Positions 48,435 through 59,763 are shown, counted from the stretch's first letter. The stretch is 64,000 bases of DNA from Bartonella sp. M0177 (GCF_016102285.1 NZ_JACFOY010000001.1:248001-312000); one strand, 5' to 3'. The notes: generated from the sequence alone by a model not told the origin. Translations and numbers: made by a program.

Positions 48435-48485
48435 TTTCTTTCCGGAGAGTCCGGCAAGAAAGTAAACGTCGTCTTTCTAGAGGGG
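48435..48485 (+). promoter_or_regulatory. metK leader with two alternative pairings (candidate cis-regulatory RNA)
   Basis: Hairpin A: TTTCTT (48435-48440) + CCGGA pairs with TCCGG + AAGAAA (48456-48461) around a GAG loop. Hairpin B: AGAAAG (48457-48462) can instead pair with CTTTCT (48473-48478), which abuts the ribosome-binding site AGAGGGG (48479-48485). The two are mutually exclusive. A TTGACG (48392-48397) lies upstream at a promoter-like distance, with a weak -10. Confidence 0.45.
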
Positions 48486-48491
48486 TTTCCC

Positions 48492-49757
48492 GTGTCTCAT
48501 CAGAATTATCTTTTTACCAGCGAATCGGTATCGGAAGGTCATCCCGACAAAGTTTGTGACCGCATTTCAGATGAAATTGTTGATATGATCTATAAAGAAG
48601 CAGCCAAAACGGGTGTTGACCCATGGTCCGTCCGGGTTGCTTGTGAAACTTTGGCTACGACCAATCGCGTTGTTATTGCCGGTGAAGTTCGTGTGCCCGA
48701 TACACTTTTGAAAAAAGATAAAAATGGCAAACTTGTTCATGACAAAAAAGGAAATCCGGTTATCAATCCGTCACGTTTCCGTTCGGCTGCCCGTCGTGCA
48801 ATCCGTGCCATCGGTTATGAACAGGAAGGTTTCCACTGGAAGACAGTGAAGATCGATGTTTTATTACATTCCCAATCTGCCGATATCGCTCAAGGTGTCG
48901 ATAATGCTTCCGATCGCCAAGGTGAGGAAGGTGCTGGAGATCAGGGTATCATGTTCGGTTATGCCTGTCGCGAAACACCGGATTTGATGCCTGCACCAAT
49001 CTATTATGCCCATAAAATTCTCGAGACGCTTTCGATTGCACGCCATCTTGATGAAGGCGAAGCAAGCAAGCTCGGACCGGATGCTAAAAGTCAGGTGACT
49101 GTGCGTTATGAAAACGACAAACCGGTCGAGGTGGTTTCTATTGTTCTTTCCACCCAGCACACTGATCCGACATGGGATTCAAAGAAGGTTCGCTCGGTTG
49201 TCGAGCCTTATATCCGCCAGGCATTGAGCGATATAAAAATTGCCGATAATTGTAATTGGTATATCAATCCGACCGGAAAATTCGTTATTGGTGGCCCGGA
49301 CGGAGATGCCGGCCTTACAGGCCGTAAAATTATTGTCGATACTTATGGTGGCGCCGCTCCTCATGGCGGTGGTGCATTTTCCGGTAAAGATACCACAAAA
49401 GTAGACCGTTCCGCCGCTTATGCAGCGCGCTATCTTGCCAAAAATGTTGTTGCTGCAGGACTTGCCGATCGCTGCACAATCCAGCTGTCATATGCAATCG
49501 GTGTCGCTCAACCTCTTTCGATCTATGTCAATTTGCATGGCACAGGTAAAGTTGATGAAAGTGCTGTCGAGGCAGCTATTCGACAACTTATGGATTTGTC
49601 GCCTTCGGGAATTCGTAAACATCTCGAGCTTAACAAGGCAATTTACGCAAAAACATCAGCTTATGGACATTTTGGTCGCAAACCCGGACGCGATGGTTCT
49701 TTCTCGTGGGAACGGACAAATCTCGTCAAAGCGCTGAAAGACGCGATCAAGGCGTAA
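48492..49757 (+). CDS. metK: S-adenosylmethionine synthetase
   Basis: Makes SAM from methionine and ATP. The 421-residue protein has [22 protein letters not shown], the [12 protein letters not shown] motif and [15 protein letters not shown]. The GTG at 48492 is chosen because AGAGGGG lies 6 bases upstream and homologues begin just before this point; the frame extends further upstream without homology. Its stop overlaps the trmB start (TAATG). Confidence 0.97.
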   Translation: MSHQNYLFTSESVSEGHPDKVCDRISDEIVDMIYKEAAKTGVDPWSVRVACETLATTNRVVIAGEVRVPDTLLKKDKNGKLVHDKKGNPVINPSRFRSAARRAIRAIGYEQEGFHWKTVKIDVLLHSQSADIAQGVDNASDRQGEEGAGDQGIMFGYACRETPDLMPAPIYYAHKILETLSIARHLDEGEASKLGPDAKSQVTVRYENDKPVEVVSIVLSTQHTDPTWDSKKVRSVVEPYIRQALSDIKIADNCNWYINPTGKFVIGGPDGDAGLTGRKIIVDTYGGAAPHGGGAFSGKDTTKVDRSAAYAARYLAKNVVAAGLADRCTIQLSYAIGVAQPLSIYVNLHGTGKVDESAVEAAIRQLMDLSPSGIRKHLELNKAIYAKTSAYGHFGRKPGRDGSFSWERTNLVKALKDAIKA

Positions 49758-50476
49758 TGAGTGAACATAAAGAAAGGGCAAGTGAAGCTTTTTTCGGGCG
49801 TCGTCGTGGCAAGACATTGCGTGCGGGCCAGACCAGGCGCGAAGAAACTTTACTTCCCCTTCTTAAAGTGGATTTGAATAAGCCTGCGCCGGAACGACTT
49901 GCCGATTTATTCAATAATTCCGGTAACTCAAAAAACGATTGCGACAATATACGCATTGAAATCGGTTTTGGGGGTGGAGAACATCTTGTTCATGAAATGG
50001 ACAGGTTTCCACAAACAGGCTTTATCGGCGTCGAGCCATTCATCAATGGAATGGCGAAGATGCTTGCAGCCGTGGAAGGGCATGAGCAGAGGCTGCAACA
50101 CATCCGACTTTATGATGATGATGCCACGCAGTTGCTTGACTGGTTGCCGGAATCATCAATTGCGGGAATAGATCTTTTCTATCCTGATCCGTGGCCGAAG
50201 AAGAAACATTGGAAGCGCCGCTTTGTGAATATGAAAAATCTTGATCGTTTTGCGCGTGTTCTGAAATCCGGGGCCAAGTTCCGGTTTGCTTCCGATATTG
50301 ATACTTATGTGAACTGGACGCTTTTTTACTGTGCGCATCATCCGGATTTTTATTGGACAGCCAATGGGCCCACAGATTGGAAATTGCCTTTTGAGGCTTG
50401 GCCGGGAACGCGCTATGAAGAAAAAGCATTGCGGGAAGGGCGCACGCCCGCTTATCTCACATTTGTCAGAAAATAG
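49757..50476 (+). CDS. trmB: tRNA (guanine-N7-)-methyltransferase
   Basis: Methylates G46 of tRNA using SAM. The 239-residue Rossmann-fold protein has [15 protein letters not shown] (SAM loop), [11 protein letters not shown], and the family signature [17 protein letters not shown]. The ATG at 49757 overlaps the metK stop; translation coupled to the SAM synthetase fits its SAM dependence. Confidence 0.96.
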   Translation: MSEHKERASEAFFGRRRGKTLRAGQTRREETLLPLLKVDLNKPAPERLADLFNNSGNSKNDCDNIRIEIGFGGGEHLVHEMDRFPQTGFIGVEPFINGMAKMLAAVEGHEQRLQHIRLYDDDATQLLDWLPESSIAGIDLFYPDPWPKKKHWKRRFVNMKNLDRFARVLKSGAKFRFASDIDTYVNWTLFYCAHHPDFYWTANGPTDWKLPFEAWPGTRYEEKALREGRTPAYLTFVRK

Positions 50477-50546
50477 CGGCTACTTTAGAGGATTGTTATC
50501 GGACAAGTTTTTTCCGGAATTGTTTTGACATGCAGTAATGTTGTGC

Positions 50547-50575
50547 TTGAAAAAAACAATTATCGAGTGTATAGT
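50547..50575 (+). promoter_or_regulatory. Putative promoter of the rimP-nusA-infB operon
   Basis: TTGAAA (50547-50552), a 17-base spacer and TATAGT (50570-50575) form a good housekeeping-type promoter 97 bases before the rimP start. Confidence 0.65.
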
Positions 50576-50601
50576 ATAGAAAATTCTTGATCATTTGATG
50601 A

Positions 50602-50632
50602 AGAGTGGGTTTTCCGAGCCCGCTCTTTTTTA
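50602..50632 (+). terminator. Terminator-like hairpin in the rimP leader
   Basis: AGAGTGGG pairs with CCCGCTCT (one G-T wobble) and is followed by a T tract. It lies about 20 bases after the predicted transcription start and 40 bases before rimP, so it can act as an attenuator, or simply end transcription from trmB. Confidence 0.75.
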
Positions 50633-50671
50633 TTACCGGAATGATCTGTTTGATATTTGGAATAGGTAGGT

Positions 50672-51364
50672 ATGAGCGAGAGCGGACAGGCAGTTGATTT
50701 GGATGAACCGCGCCTTTTTGAAGAAAAAGGCGTTGAGGCACGAGTGGTTGCAATTGTTGCACCAGTGCTAAAACCTCTTGGCTACCGGATTGTCAGAGTG
50801 CGGTTGTCAGGTCTCAACGGCCTTACTTTGCAAATCATGGCCGAGCGGGGTGATGGTACCATGACCATCAAGGATTGTGAGGAGGTGAGCAGCATTGTCT
50901 CACCTATTCTTGATGTGGAAGACATCATCGAACGGAAATATCATCTTGAAATTTCTTCGCCCGGAATTGACCGTCCGTTGGTCAGAAAATCCGATTTTTC
51001 ACGTTGGCAAGGCCATATAGCCAAAATAGAAACATCAATAATGATCGATGGGCGAAAGAAATTTCGCGGGACAATTAGCGATGTTAATGGCGATGGATTT
51101 GTTCTCAATACCGATAAGGCAGCCTATGGCGAAGCTCTGGCTGTGCAACTTCCGTTTGCGGATATTGCCGATGCGCATCTGGTTTTGACCGATGATCTGA
51201 TCCGTGATGCACTGGCAAAAGACAAGGCGTTGCGTCAGCAGCTTATTCCGGATGATGACCTTGGGCCCGATAACAATTCTGAAAAAGCGGATAATTCGGG
51301 CAAGGCACAAAAGAATTTGAAGGGCGGGGACAGTCGAAAAAAGTCCAAGCCGGAAAAGAAATAA
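50672..51364 (+). CDS. rimP: Ribosome maturation factor RimP
   Basis: Needed for 30S subunit assembly. The 230-residue protein has the DUF150 core: [51 protein letters not shown] and [23 protein letters not shown]. The C-terminal 35 residues are a Lys/Asp/Ser-rich tail. First gene of the rimP-nusA-ylxR-infB-rbfA-truB operon. Confidence 0.96.
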   Translation: MSESGQAVDLDEPRLFEEKGVEARVVAIVAPVLKPLGYRIVRVRLSGLNGLTLQIMAERGDGTMTIKDCEEVSSIVSPILDVEDIIERKYHLEISSPGIDRPLVRKSDFSRWQGHIAKIETSIMIDGRKKFRGTISDVNGDGFVLNTDKAAYGEALAVQLPFADIADAHLVLTDDLIRDALAKDKALRQQLIPDDDLGPDNNSEKADNSGKAQKNLKGGDSRKKSKPEKK

Positions 51365-51406
51365 TTTAGTCGATGCCGTGAAGCGGCACAAAAAAGGAGA
51401 GAATCG

Positions 51407-53053
51407 ATGGCTATAAGCGCTAATAGGCTTGAACTTCTGCAAATTGCAGATGCCGTAGCCCGCGAAAAGTCGATTGACCGTGAAATTGTCATTTCTGCGA
51501 TGGCTGATGCTATCCAGAAAGCTGCCCGGTCACGCTATGGTCAGGAAACCAATATTCGTGCCGATATCAATTCCAAAACCGGCGAAATCAAGTTGCAGCG
51601 TTTGCTGGAAGTTGTCGACACGGTTGACGATTATGCAACACAGATTTCTCTGGAAGATGCAAAAAAGCGGAAACCCGATGCAGAGATTGGTGATTTCTTG
51701 TCGGATCCGCTGCCGCCAATGGAATTCGGGCGCATTGCTGCCCAGTCTGCCAAGCAGGTTATTGTACAGAAAGTGCGCGAGGCCGAGCGCGATCACCAAT
51801 ATGAAGAATATAAAGACAAGGTTGGCGAGATCGTTTCCGGCACGGTCAAGCGCGTAGAATATGGCAATGTCATTGTCGATCTTGGACGAGGTGAGGCAAT
51901 TGTCCGTCGTGATGAACTCATTCCGCGCGAGTCGTTCCGCTATGGCGATCGCATTCGCGCTTACGTCTATGATGTCCGGCGCGAACAACGTGGGCCGCAA
52001 ATTTTCCTATCACGTACCCATCCGCAATTTATGGCCAAACTTTTCACTATGGAAGTTCCGGAAATTTATGACGGCATTATCGAAATCAAGTCGGTTGCCC
52101 GTGATCCCGGTTCACGTGCAAAAATCGCTGTCGTCTCGCGCGATGGCTCGATTGATCCGGTTGGCGCATGCGTTGGTATGCGTGGTAGCCGTGTTCAGGC
52201 TGTTGTCAACGAGCTTCAGGGTGAAAAGATCGATATTATTCCGTGGTCTCCCGATGCGGCAACATTTATTGTCAATGCTTTGCAGCCGGCAGAAGTGGCC
52301 AAAGTGGTTCTTGATGAAGATGCAGAACGTATTGAGGTCGTTGTGCCTGATGACCAGCTTAGCCTTGCAATCGGACGGCGTGGTCAAAATGTCCGGCTTG
52401 CTTCGCAGCTGACAGGCTGGGATATCGACATTCTTACAGAACAGGAAGAATCCGAAAACCGGCAGAAAGAATTTGCAAAACGCAGCAAATTGTTCATGGA
52501 AGCTCTGGATGTTGACGAGATGGTTGCACAGGTTCTCGCTTCCGAAGGTTTTGCTTCCATTGAAGAAATTGCCTATGTTGATCCCGATGAGATCAGTTCG
52601 ATTGAAGGCTTTGATGAAGAAACCGCTTCCGAAATCCAACAGCGTGCAAAAGATTATATCGACAAGCAGGAAGCCGAACTCGACAAGAAACGTAAGAAAC
52701 TCGGTGTTTCCGATGAATTGCGTGAATTGCCGGGGATGACAACCGCGATGATGGTTGCCGTCGGTGAGGATGGCGTCAAGACGATTGAAGACTTCGCCGG
52801 TTATGCGGTTGATGATCTTGCCGGTTGGCGGGAACGCAAGGATGGCGAAACGCAGAATTTTGCCGGTGTTTTGACACCATTCGATATCAGCCGCGCCGAT
52901 GCTGAGGCTATGGTTGTTGCTGCCCGCCTGAAAGCCGGCTGGATGACAGAAGAAGATCTTCATCACCAAGATCAGGAACAGACAGAAGAAGAACAGGCAG
53001 TAACACCGGCAGATGCCGATAAAACTGCTGAAACAGAAACGCCGGCTGAATAG
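51407..53053 (+). CDS. nusA: Transcription termination/antitermination protein NusA
   Basis: An RNA-polymerase-associated factor in pausing, termination and rRNA antitermination. The 548-residue protein has the N-terminal polymerase-binding domain, an S1 domain (VSGTVKRVEYGNVIVDLGRGEAIV), two KH domains (DPVGACVGMRGSRVQAVVNEL and LSLAIGRRGQNVRLASQLTGW) and two C-terminal acidic repeats (about 360-500). A Glu/Thr-rich tail follows. An AAGGAGAG ribosome-binding site precedes the ATG. Confidence 0.97.
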   Translation: MAISANRLELLQIADAVAREKSIDREIVISAMADAIQKAARSRYGQETNIRADINSKTGEIKLQRLLEVVDTVDDYATQISLEDAKKRKPDAEIGDFLSDPLPPMEFGRIAAQSAKQVIVQKVREAERDHQYEEYKDKVGEIVSGTVKRVEYGNVIVDLGRGEAIVRRDELIPRESFRYGDRIRAYVYDVRREQRGPQIFLSRTHPQFMAKLFTMEVPEIYDGIIEIKSVARDPGSRAKIAVVSRDGSIDPVGACVGMRGSRVQAVVNELQGEKIDIIPWSPDAATFIVNALQPAEVAKVVLDEDAERIEVVVPDDQLSLAIGRRGQNVRLASQLTGWDIDILTEQEESENRQKEFAKRSKLFMEALDVDEMVAQVLASEGFASIEEIAYVDPDEISSIEGFDEETASEIQQRAKDYIDKQEAELDKKRKKLGVSDELRELPGMTTAMMVAVGEDGVKTIEDFAGYAVDDLAGWRERKDGETQNFAGVLTPFDISRADAEAMVVAARLKAGWMTEEDLHHQDQEQTEEEQAVTPADADKTAETETPAE

Positions 53054-53070
53054 GAAAGATGGGCTGATTG

Positions 53071-53661
53071 ATGAATGACCGTACATGTATCCTGACAAGA
53101 AAAAGTGGCGAGGCGCAAGAGCTTATCCGCTTTGTTGCCGGACCGGACGGTCATCTTGTGCCCGATATCAAGGCCAACTTGCCGGGGCGGGGAGCATGGA
53201 TTTCCGCCTCTCGATCTGTTCTTGAAGACGCAATCAGACGCAAGGCTTTTACACATAGCCTGAAGACTGATATTATCGTAGATCAGGGGCTTGTCGAACT
53301 TGTGGACAGACTGCTGGTCAAGGCGGCGCTTGGTCGCCTTGCTTTGGCCCGAAAGGCCGGTGCAGTCGTGACCGGTGCGACCAAGGTCGAACAGGCTATA
53401 CGTTCAGGTGAAGCATGTCTTGTTTTACACTCGAAAGAAGCCGCTTTTGATGGTAAACGCAAGATCGAACAGGCAATCTACTCGGTCAAACGACCGGATA
53501 AGCCAGACATTCCGGTTGTAACTTTATTCAACAGTGATGAAATGGGTGTGGCTTTTGGTGATAATCCTGTGATACATGCTGCATTATTGAATTTGAAGCT
53601 TGCACAGGGATTCATAAAAACGGTGCAAAAACTTGTCGCCTACCGCGATGGTAAGCACTAG
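53071..53661 (+). CDS. YlxR/DUF448-type RNA-binding protein with an L7Ae-like domain
   Basis: A 196-residue protein: the N-terminal YlxR domain with RTCILTRKSGEAQELIRFV and GRGAWIS, then an L7Ae/L30e-like region (LVKAALGRLALARKAGAVVTGATKVEQAIRSGEA). The YlxR family binds RNA and influences transcription or ribosome-related processes in other bacteria. The ATG at 53071 is taken over a TTG one codon earlier. Its place between nusA and infB is universal in this group. Confidence 0.9.
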   Translation: MNDRTCILTRKSGEAQELIRFVAGPDGHLVPDIKANLPGRGAWISASRSVLEDAIRRKAFTHSLKTDIIVDQGLVELVDRLLVKAALGRLALARKAGAVVTGATKVEQAIRSGEACLVLHSKEAAFDGKRKIEQAIYSVKRPDKPDIPVVTLFNSDEMGVAFGDNPVIHAALLNLKLAQGFIKTVQKLVAYRDGKH

Positions 53662-53700
53662 GCCGGAAAAGAAGACGGTAGAAGCCGTGAAGGAAACGGA

Positions 53701-56334
53701 ATGACGGAAAACAATAACGACAAGAAAACAGCCAAGAAAACGCTGACCTTAAAACGCCCCGGGGTTGAAACCAGCACAGTCAAGCAGAACTTCAGCCATG
53801 GCCGTACAAAGGCGGTCGTTGTCGAAACGAAACGGCGTAAAATCACCCGTCCGGACGAAAAGGTGGAAGTCAAGCACGTTGTGACCAAGCCACGCGTTGC
53901 CCAGACAACAAAACCGCGTACTGAAATGCCGCCGAAAATTTCCCCTCATCACCCGCATAGCAACCTTTCATCGGCTGAAATGGAAGCACGTATGCGGGCT
54001 CTTGAGGAAGCACGGCTTCACGCTGAAGAAGAGCACAAGCGCGAAGAAGAAGAACATAAACGCGCCGCAGAAGAAGCGAAACGTCGTCAGGCAGAAGAAG
54101 CCAAACGCGCCAAAGAGCGTGAAGAACTGTTGCGCAAACAGGCTGAAGAAGATGCCAAAGCCCGCGCTGCCCACGAGGCTGAAAAAACTGAAGCTCACAA
54201 GCCGGAAGTTAAAAAGCACGAAGTTCATAAGGTCAAAGAAGGTTATCGTCCAAAGACCGATAAACAGGCAGCCAATCGCCCGATTGAACTTGACATTGCT
54301 CCCGTTACCAAACAACGCGCAGCCGCTCCTGTCACAAAACGCAATATTGTCGATGATGACGAGGATGATCGTCGTTCACGTCGTGGCGGTGGTAATAAAT
54401 CCGAAGTGCGCGCTCCCAAAGCAGTGAAAGGCGGCGATGAACGTCGCCGCAGCAAACTGACATTGAATAGTGCACTTGACGAGGAAGGCAATTCGCGCGG
54501 CCGCTCGATGGCGGCTATGCGTCGGCGTCAGGAAAAATTCAAACGCTCGCAAATTCAGGAACCGCGTGAAAAGATTTCTCGCGAGGTAACAATTCCTGAA
54601 ACCATTACCATTCAGGAACTCGCCCAACGTATGACCGAACGCTCTGTCGACGTTATCAAATATCTGATGAAACAGGGGCAGATGTTGAAACCCGGTGATG
54701 TGATTGATGCCGATATGGCGCAATTGATTGCCGAAGAATTCGGCCACACGGTAAAACGCGTTGCAGAATCGGATGTTGAAGAAGGTCTCTTCAATGTTCC
54801 GGATGATCCGGCAAAATTGAAACCGCGTCCGCCTGTCGTTACCATTATGGGGCACGTTGACCATGGCAAGACATCGCTTCTTGATGCCATCCGCCACGCC
54901 AATGTTGTTGCCGGTGAAGCGGGTGGTATCACCCAGCATATCGGTGCCTATCAGGTGGAACAAAAGGGGCAGAAGATAACCTTTATTGATACGCCAGGAC
55001 ACGCTGCCTTTACGGCGATGCGTGCTCGTGGTGCGCAGGTGACCGACATTGCGGTTCTGGTTGTTGCGGCCGACGACAGTGTCATGCCGCAAACGATTGA
55101 ATCCATTCACCATGCAAAAGCTGCCGGTGTGCCGATTATCGTTGCCATCAACAAGATTGATAAACCGGCTGCCGATCCGCAAAAGGTCAGAACCGAGCTG
55201 TTGCAACATGAAGTGTTTGTCGAAAGCATGGGTGGTGACACGCTGGAAGTCGAGGTTTCGGCTAAAACCGGCAAGAATATCGACAAGCTTCTTGAAGCAA
55301 TTCTGTTGCAGGCGGAAATTCTCGACTTGAAAGCCGATCCTGATCGTACTGCCGAAGGTGTTGTTATCGAAGCGCAGCTTGATCGCGGTCGCGGTGCTGT
55401 TGCAACGGTACTTATCCAGAAGGGCACATTGCATCCTTCCGATATCATCGTTGCAGGTAACGAATGGGGTCGTGTTCGTGCCCTTATCAATGATCGTGGT
55501 GCCCATATCAAAGCGGCAACCCCGTCAATGCCGGTCGAAGTTCTCGGTATGCAAGGCACACCGCAGGCCGGTGACCGTTTTGCAGTTGTCGCCAATGAAG
55601 CGCAGGCCCGCGAGATTGCCGAATATCGTCAACGTCTTGCCCGCGAGAAGGCGGTTGCGCGGCAGGCAGGCTCGCGTGGTTCGCTTGAACAGATGATGAA
55701 CCGGATGCAGACAAGCGGCATGAAAGAATTTCCGCTGGTCATCAAAGGGGATGTTCAGGGGTCTGTTGAAGCTATCACGTCAGCGCTTGAAAAACTCGGT
55801 AATGACGAAGTGCGCGCCCATATTGTCCATGCTGCTCCCGGTGGTATTACGGAAAGCGATGTATCATTGGCCGCAGCATCCAATGCTGCTATTATCGGCT
55901 TCAACGTTCGTGCCAATAGTCAGGCACGTGATGCAGCCGAAGCCCAAGGCATCGAAATTCGTTATTACAATATCATTTATGACCTTGTTGACGATGTGAA
56001 GGCAGCAATGTCGGGCATGTTGACGCCGGAACGGCGCGAAACATTCCTTGGCAATGCCGAGATTATCGAAGTCTTCAACATTTCCAAGGTTGGAAAGGTC
56101 GCAGGTTGCCGTGTTACCGAAGGCAAGATGGAGCGCGGCGAAGGTGTACGCCTTATCCGTGATCATGTTGTTGTCCATGAAGGCAAGCTCAAGACCTTGA
56201 AACGCTTCAAAGACGAGGTTGCCGAAGTTCCTGCCGGTCAGGAATGCGGTATGGCCTTCGAGAATTATGATGATATTCGTGTTGGAGATATTATCGAAGC
56301 GTTCCGCGTTGAAACCATTAAACGCTCGCTCTAA
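53701..56334 (+). CDS. infB: Translation initiation factor IF-2
   Basis: The GTPase that brings initiator tRNA to the 30S subunit. The 877-residue protein has a long, highly charged Lys/Glu-rich N-terminal region (about residues 85-190, probably helical or coiled), an IF2_N module ([22 protein letters not shown]), the G domain with [23 protein letters not shown] and NKIDKP, and C-terminal domains ending [13 protein letters not shown]. Confidence 0.97.
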   Translation: MTENNNDKKTAKKTLTLKRPGVETSTVKQNFSHGRTKAVVVETKRRKITRPDEKVEVKHVVTKPRVAQTTKPRTEMPPKISPHHPHSNLSSAEMEARMRALEEARLHAEEEHKREEEEHKRAAEEAKRRQAEEAKRAKEREELLRKQAEEDAKARAAHEAEKTEAHKPEVKKHEVHKVKEGYRPKTDKQAANRPIELDIAPVTKQRAAAPVTKRNIVDDDEDDRRSRRGGGNKSEVRAPKAVKGGDERRRSKLTLNSALDEEGNSRGRSMAAMRRRQEKFKRSQIQEPREKISREVTIPETITIQELAQRMTERSVDVIKYLMKQGQMLKPGDVIDADMAQLIAEEFGHTVKRVAESDVEEGLFNVPDDPAKLKPRPPVVTIMGHVDHGKTSLLDAIRHANVVAGEAGGITQHIGAYQVEQKGQKITFIDTPGHAAFTAMRARGAQVTDIAVLVVAADDSVMPQTIESIHHAKAAGVPIIVAINKIDKPAADPQKVRTELLQHEVFVESMGGDTLEVEVSAKTGKNIDKLLEAILLQAEILDLKADPDRTAEGVVIEAQLDRGRGAVATVLIQKGTLHPSDIIVAGNEWGRVRALINDRGAHIKAATPSMPVEVLGMQGTPQAGDRFAVVANEAQAREIAEYRQRLAREKAVARQAGSRGSLEQMMNRMQTSGMKEFPLVIKGDVQGSVEAITSALEKLGNDEVRAHIVHAAPGGITESDVSLAAASNAAIIGFNVRANSQARDAAEAQGIEIRYYNIIYDLVDDVKAAMSGMLTPERRETFLGNAEIIEVFNISKVGKVAGCRVTEGKMERGEGVRLIRDHVVVHEGKLKTLKRFKDEVAEVPAGQECGMAFENYDDIRVGDIIEAFRVETIKRSL

Positions 56335-56519
56335 TTCAACACATGTTTGGCCATATTATTGAATGATATGGCCAAACGGAAAATCCCGTCTGATGAACGA
56401 AAGTCGCGCCGGTTTTCAAGCGGTGTTTGACCGCTTTAATCTGTTGCGAATTGATCGTTTTGAAAGATTTCGGAATATCAATCAACAAATATGTGCCTGA
56501 AAAATCAAAGGTAATAGTT

Positions 56520-56918
56520 ATGAAACATGCTGGTCCATCCCAAAGGCAATTGCGTGTCGGTGAACAGGTTCGCCATGCTCTTGCTTCCATATTCCAGCGG
56601 GGAGTTATTCTGGATCCGGTACTTGATGGTGTGGTGCTCAGTGCAACCGAGGTGAGAATGTCGCCGGATTTACGCGTTGCAACCTGTTTTGTTGCGCCCC
56701 TTGCCGATGCAGATCCGGAAGAGGTAGTAAAAGCGCTCAATCATCATGCGAGATTTATTCGTGGCGAATTGGGGCCCGAGTTGCGGCAGTTGAGATATAT
56801 GCCGGAATTCCGTTTCAAGGTGGATACGAGTTTTGACAATTTTGCAAAAATCGATGCCTTGTTGCACTCGCCGGAAGTGGCCCGCGATCTTCATCACGAT
56901 GACGAGGAAAAGGAATAG
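56520..56918 (+). CDS. rbfA: Ribosome-binding factor A
   Basis: A cold-shock-linked 30S maturation factor. The 132-residue KH-fold protein starts [24 protein letters not shown] and contains [19 protein letters not shown] and [17 protein letters not shown]. The ATG at 56520 is chosen by homology over a longer frame from 56427. truB follows after 6 bases. Confidence 0.96.
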   Translation: MKHAGPSQRQLRVGEQVRHALASIFQRGVILDPVLDGVVLSATEVRMSPDLRVATCFVAPLADADPEEVVKALNHHARFIRGELGPELRQLRYMPEFRFKVDTSFDNFAKIDALLHSPEVARDLHHDDEEKE

Positions 56919-56924
56919 AATTTT

Positions 56925-57887
56925 ATGGCGCGTCAGCGAAAGAAAAAGGGCCGTCCGGTATCGGGCTGGGTCATTCTCGATAAGCCTGAAGGTATGGGGT
57001 CAACCGAGGCCGTTTCAAAAATCAAATGGCTGTTTCAGGCGGAAAAAGCCGGTCACGCCGGTACACTTGACCCGCTTGCTTCGGGCATGTTGCCAATTGC
57101 TTTGGGAGAAGCCACAAAAACTGTTCCCTATGTTGTTGATGGTACGAAAGTTTATCGCTTTACCGTTTCCTGGGGCGAGGAACACAATACCGATGATATG
57201 GAAGGCGTGGTGACAAAAACGTCAAACAAACGCCCAAGCAAAGAAGAAATATTGGCGATTTTGCCCCATTATATCGGCACAATTCTTCAAACACCTCCGC
57301 AATTTTCCGCCATCAAGATTGATGGTAACCGTGCTTATGATCTGGCGCGGGAAGGTGAAAAAATCGAAATTCCGGCACGTGAAGTTGAAATCGACAGCCT
57401 CGAACTCATTGATATGACACCGGAAGGCCATGCGATTTTCGAGGTTGAATGTGGTAAAGGGACTTATGTACGTGCTCTTGCCCGCGATATGGGAAGAGAA
57501 CTTGGATGCTATGGCTATATTGCCAATTTGCGTCGTATCGAAGTTTCGCCTTTCGTCGAAGATGATTTTGTGAGCCTTGAAGATTTGGAGGAAGCCGCGC
57601 CGGAAAGAGGCGAGGCCGACGAGAATGGAATCTTTCCGCCACGTGATTTCTCGGCTCTGGACGAACTTCTGATAGAAACCGGTGCGGCACTCGAATTTTT
57701 GCCGCAATATCCGTTAAGCGACGAGCAGGCTTATCGTGTGCGAATGGGAAACCCTATTTTAATGCGTGGACGAGATGCCCCCGTTGATGAAGATGAGGTT
57801 TGTGCGACGTATAAGGGTAAATTATTGGCAATTGGCATGATCGAAAAAGGCCAGTTCAAGCCCAAGCGCGTTTTCACAATCGGCTGA
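56925..57887 (+). CDS. truB: tRNA pseudouridine-55 synthase
   Basis: Forms pseudouridine 55 in the T-loop. The 320-residue protein has [21 protein letters not shown], the catalytic Asp motif [21 protein letters not shown], and [22 protein letters not shown]. It has a basic N-terminal extension ([14 protein letters not shown]). Last gene of the operon; rpsO-pnp would usually follow directly, but an MFS gene intervenes on the other strand. Confidence 0.97.
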   Translation: MARQRKKKGRPVSGWVILDKPEGMGSTEAVSKIKWLFQAEKAGHAGTLDPLASGMLPIALGEATKTVPYVVDGTKVYRFTVSWGEEHNTDDMEGVVTKTSNKRPSKEEILAILPHYIGTILQTPPQFSAIKIDGNRAYDLAREGEKIEIPAREVEIDSLELIDMTPEGHAIFEVECGKGTYVRALARDMGRELGCYGYIANLRRIEVSPFVEDDFVSLEDLEEAAPERGEADENGIFPPRDFSALDELLIETGAALEFLPQYPLSDEQAYRVRMGNPILMRGRDAPVDEDEVCATYKGKLLAIGMIEKGQFKPKRVFTIG

Positions 57888-58131
57888 TTTGAGGATAAAA
57901 TAAAAAGCCCGAAGATTGCTGTTTGCCTTTGTTTTATTCAATGAGGTTTTATTGATAAGCTGGCTTTTCCAAGCGAAGTTAACCGATTTTGTCTGGGGCG
58001 GTGAACAGCGATTATCCTGCTCGTTGCAAGTCGCACACTCGAGTTTGTCATAACTTCAGATAATTCGGTTATATGCCACTCGAGCCGCTTATTGTGAAGC
58101 GCAATTGCCTAGTCTCCAGCCGGATATCAGC

Positions 58132-59763
58132 CTAGTGGAGATGGTGGGCGGAATGCTTGACTTGTATCTGGTCAGCTTCCGGCACAGTGTGACGTTCAAT
58201 CATCCGGTGTACTCTCAAGCCTTCAGGAATTTGGCTAAGCTGGCGTAATTTTTCTGTTACGTCGGCATCGGCTTTGGTGCGGCGACGATTGTGCCGCAAA
58301 TAATCAACCCATGTCGGCATATGATAGGTTTCAACCCAGCGGTTGGGATGTTCGAGATCGCGCAACAGGGTCCATTGTCTGGCTCCGTCACGCAACCGGA
58401 TACGCCGCCTCAATGACATCGTTTTAAGAAATTCTGCAAGATCGTCGTCTTTAATCTCGTAATCAATCAGAACCATAATCGGGCCGCTTCTTGCCTGAAG
58501 ATCAAGATGCAATTCCGGTTCGCGAAATTGGTTAAGTGGATCCAGATTGATGCTCGGTATTTCAAAGATAGTAAATTTCAGTCCCATCAATGCACCCACA
58601 ATAAGGAATGCAGCGCATATATAGAGGGAAATGACAGGCGAATAATTGTCAGCCAGACTTCCCCATAACCAGCTTCCGACGGCCATACCGCCAAAAGATG
58701 ATGTCTGATAGAGAGCCAAAGCGCGTGAGACAACCCAGCGTGGTGTTGACAATTGCACCGAAACATTAAAGAGCGAAAGTGCTAAAACCCAGCACATACC
58801 GGCCGGAAAAAGAACAATATGGGCAATGATTGACGAGTCACTCAAAGCGAGCAACAGGCAAGACAAGGCATAACCGACAAATGAACCGGCAACGATAGTT
58901 TCCGAGGAAAAGCGCCGTCTCACCCAGGAATTGATAATGCCGGCAGCAATCGCACCTATTCCGAAAGAACCGAGCAATGTCCCGTAAATGAGCGCCCCGC
59001 CATCAAGTTTTTCGTGGGCAATAATGGGAAGAAGGGCCAGAACGGATATGGCACCAAGGCCGAACATGAACGCCCGCGTCATGATGTTTAGCAGATGCGG
59101 CGACATCAAAACATAGCGCAACCCGTCAGACATTGCTGCAACGAGTCTTTCACGTGGCAAACCATTATTCACATAGTCCGGTTTCCAGAAAAACAGGGCA
59201 CCAAGAAGCGGAATATAGCTGAAGGCATTGACGACAAAAGCGGCCGCGCCGCCAAAGGCGGCAACAATTGCACCGCCGGTTGCAGGCCCGACGCTGCGCA
59301 TCAAATTGAAGCCCACGCTATTTAAAGTAACTGCTGCGGAAATATCTTCGCGTGGCACAATGTCGCCAACGGTCGCCTGCCAAGGGGGATTATAAAGTGA
59401 GGAGCCACAGCCGATCAGAAATGTAAAGGCCAGCAAAAGCCAAGGTGTCAGAAGACCGAAACAGGTAAGAACCGCAAGGAGAACCGAAACGGCCATCATC
59501 AACAACTGCGCGGTAATCATGATCTGTCGACGGTTGAAATTATCGGCAAGAGCACCGGCGAGAAGCGAAAAAATCACAACCGGTAAAGTGTTAGCACCCT
59601 GAACAAGCCCCACCATGGAATGGGAAGTGCTGATTAATGTCATAATCCAGCCGGCACCGACTGTCTGGATAAGCCCGCCAAGATTGGAAACAAGCGTTGC
59701 CGCCCACAGGCTTCGAAAAGCATGGCTTTTGAATGGCGCAAGTGTCGAGCTTTTTTGTTGCAT
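58132..59763 (-). CDS. MFS transporter of the MFS_3 type with a C-terminal soluble domain
   Basis: A 543-residue protein. About 12 transmembrane segments occupy residues 15-400, with FRSLWAATLVSNLGGLIQTVGAGWIM at the start and the MFS loop ALADNFNRRQIM. A hydrophilic C-terminal domain (about 410-543) resembles the small ferredoxin-like/monooxygenase-type domain found on this family. Substrate is unknown; relatives are annotated as drug or siderophore exporters. The ATG at 59763 aligns with the usual MFS_3 start; the frame extends to 59865. It interrupts the common truB-rpsO linkage. Confidence 0.85.
   Translation of the reverse strand: MQQKSSTLAPFKSHAFRSLWAATLVSNLGGLIQTVGAGWIMTLISTSHSMVGLVQGANTLPVVIFSLLAGALADNFNRRQIMITAQLLMMAVSVLLAVLTCFGLLTPWLLLAFTFLIGCGSSLYNPPWQATVGDIVPREDISAAVTLNSVGFNLMRSVGPATGGAIVAAFGGAAAFVVNAFSYIPLLGALFFWKPDYVNNGLPRERLVAAMSDGLRYVLMSPHLLNIMTRAFMFGLGAISVLALLPIIAHEKLDGGALIYGTLLGSFGIGAIAAGIINSWVRRRFSSETIVAGSFVGYALSCLLLALSDSSIIAHIVLFPAGMCWVLALSLFNVSVQLSTPRWVVSRALALYQTSSFGGMAVGSWLWGSLADNYSPVISLYICAAFLIVGALMGLKFTIFEIPSINLDPLNQFREPELHLDLQARSGPIMVLIDYEIKDDDLAEFLKTMSLRRRIRLRDGARQWTLLRDLEHPNRWVETYHMPTWVDYLRHNRRRTKADADVTEKLRQLSQIPEGLRVHRMIERHTVPEADQIQVKHSAHHLH

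Noticed and set aside
54376..55506. Long minus-strand frame (376 codons) inside infB
   Set aside because: It lies entirely within infB, with no start signal or protein similarity visible. It is a reverse-strand shadow.
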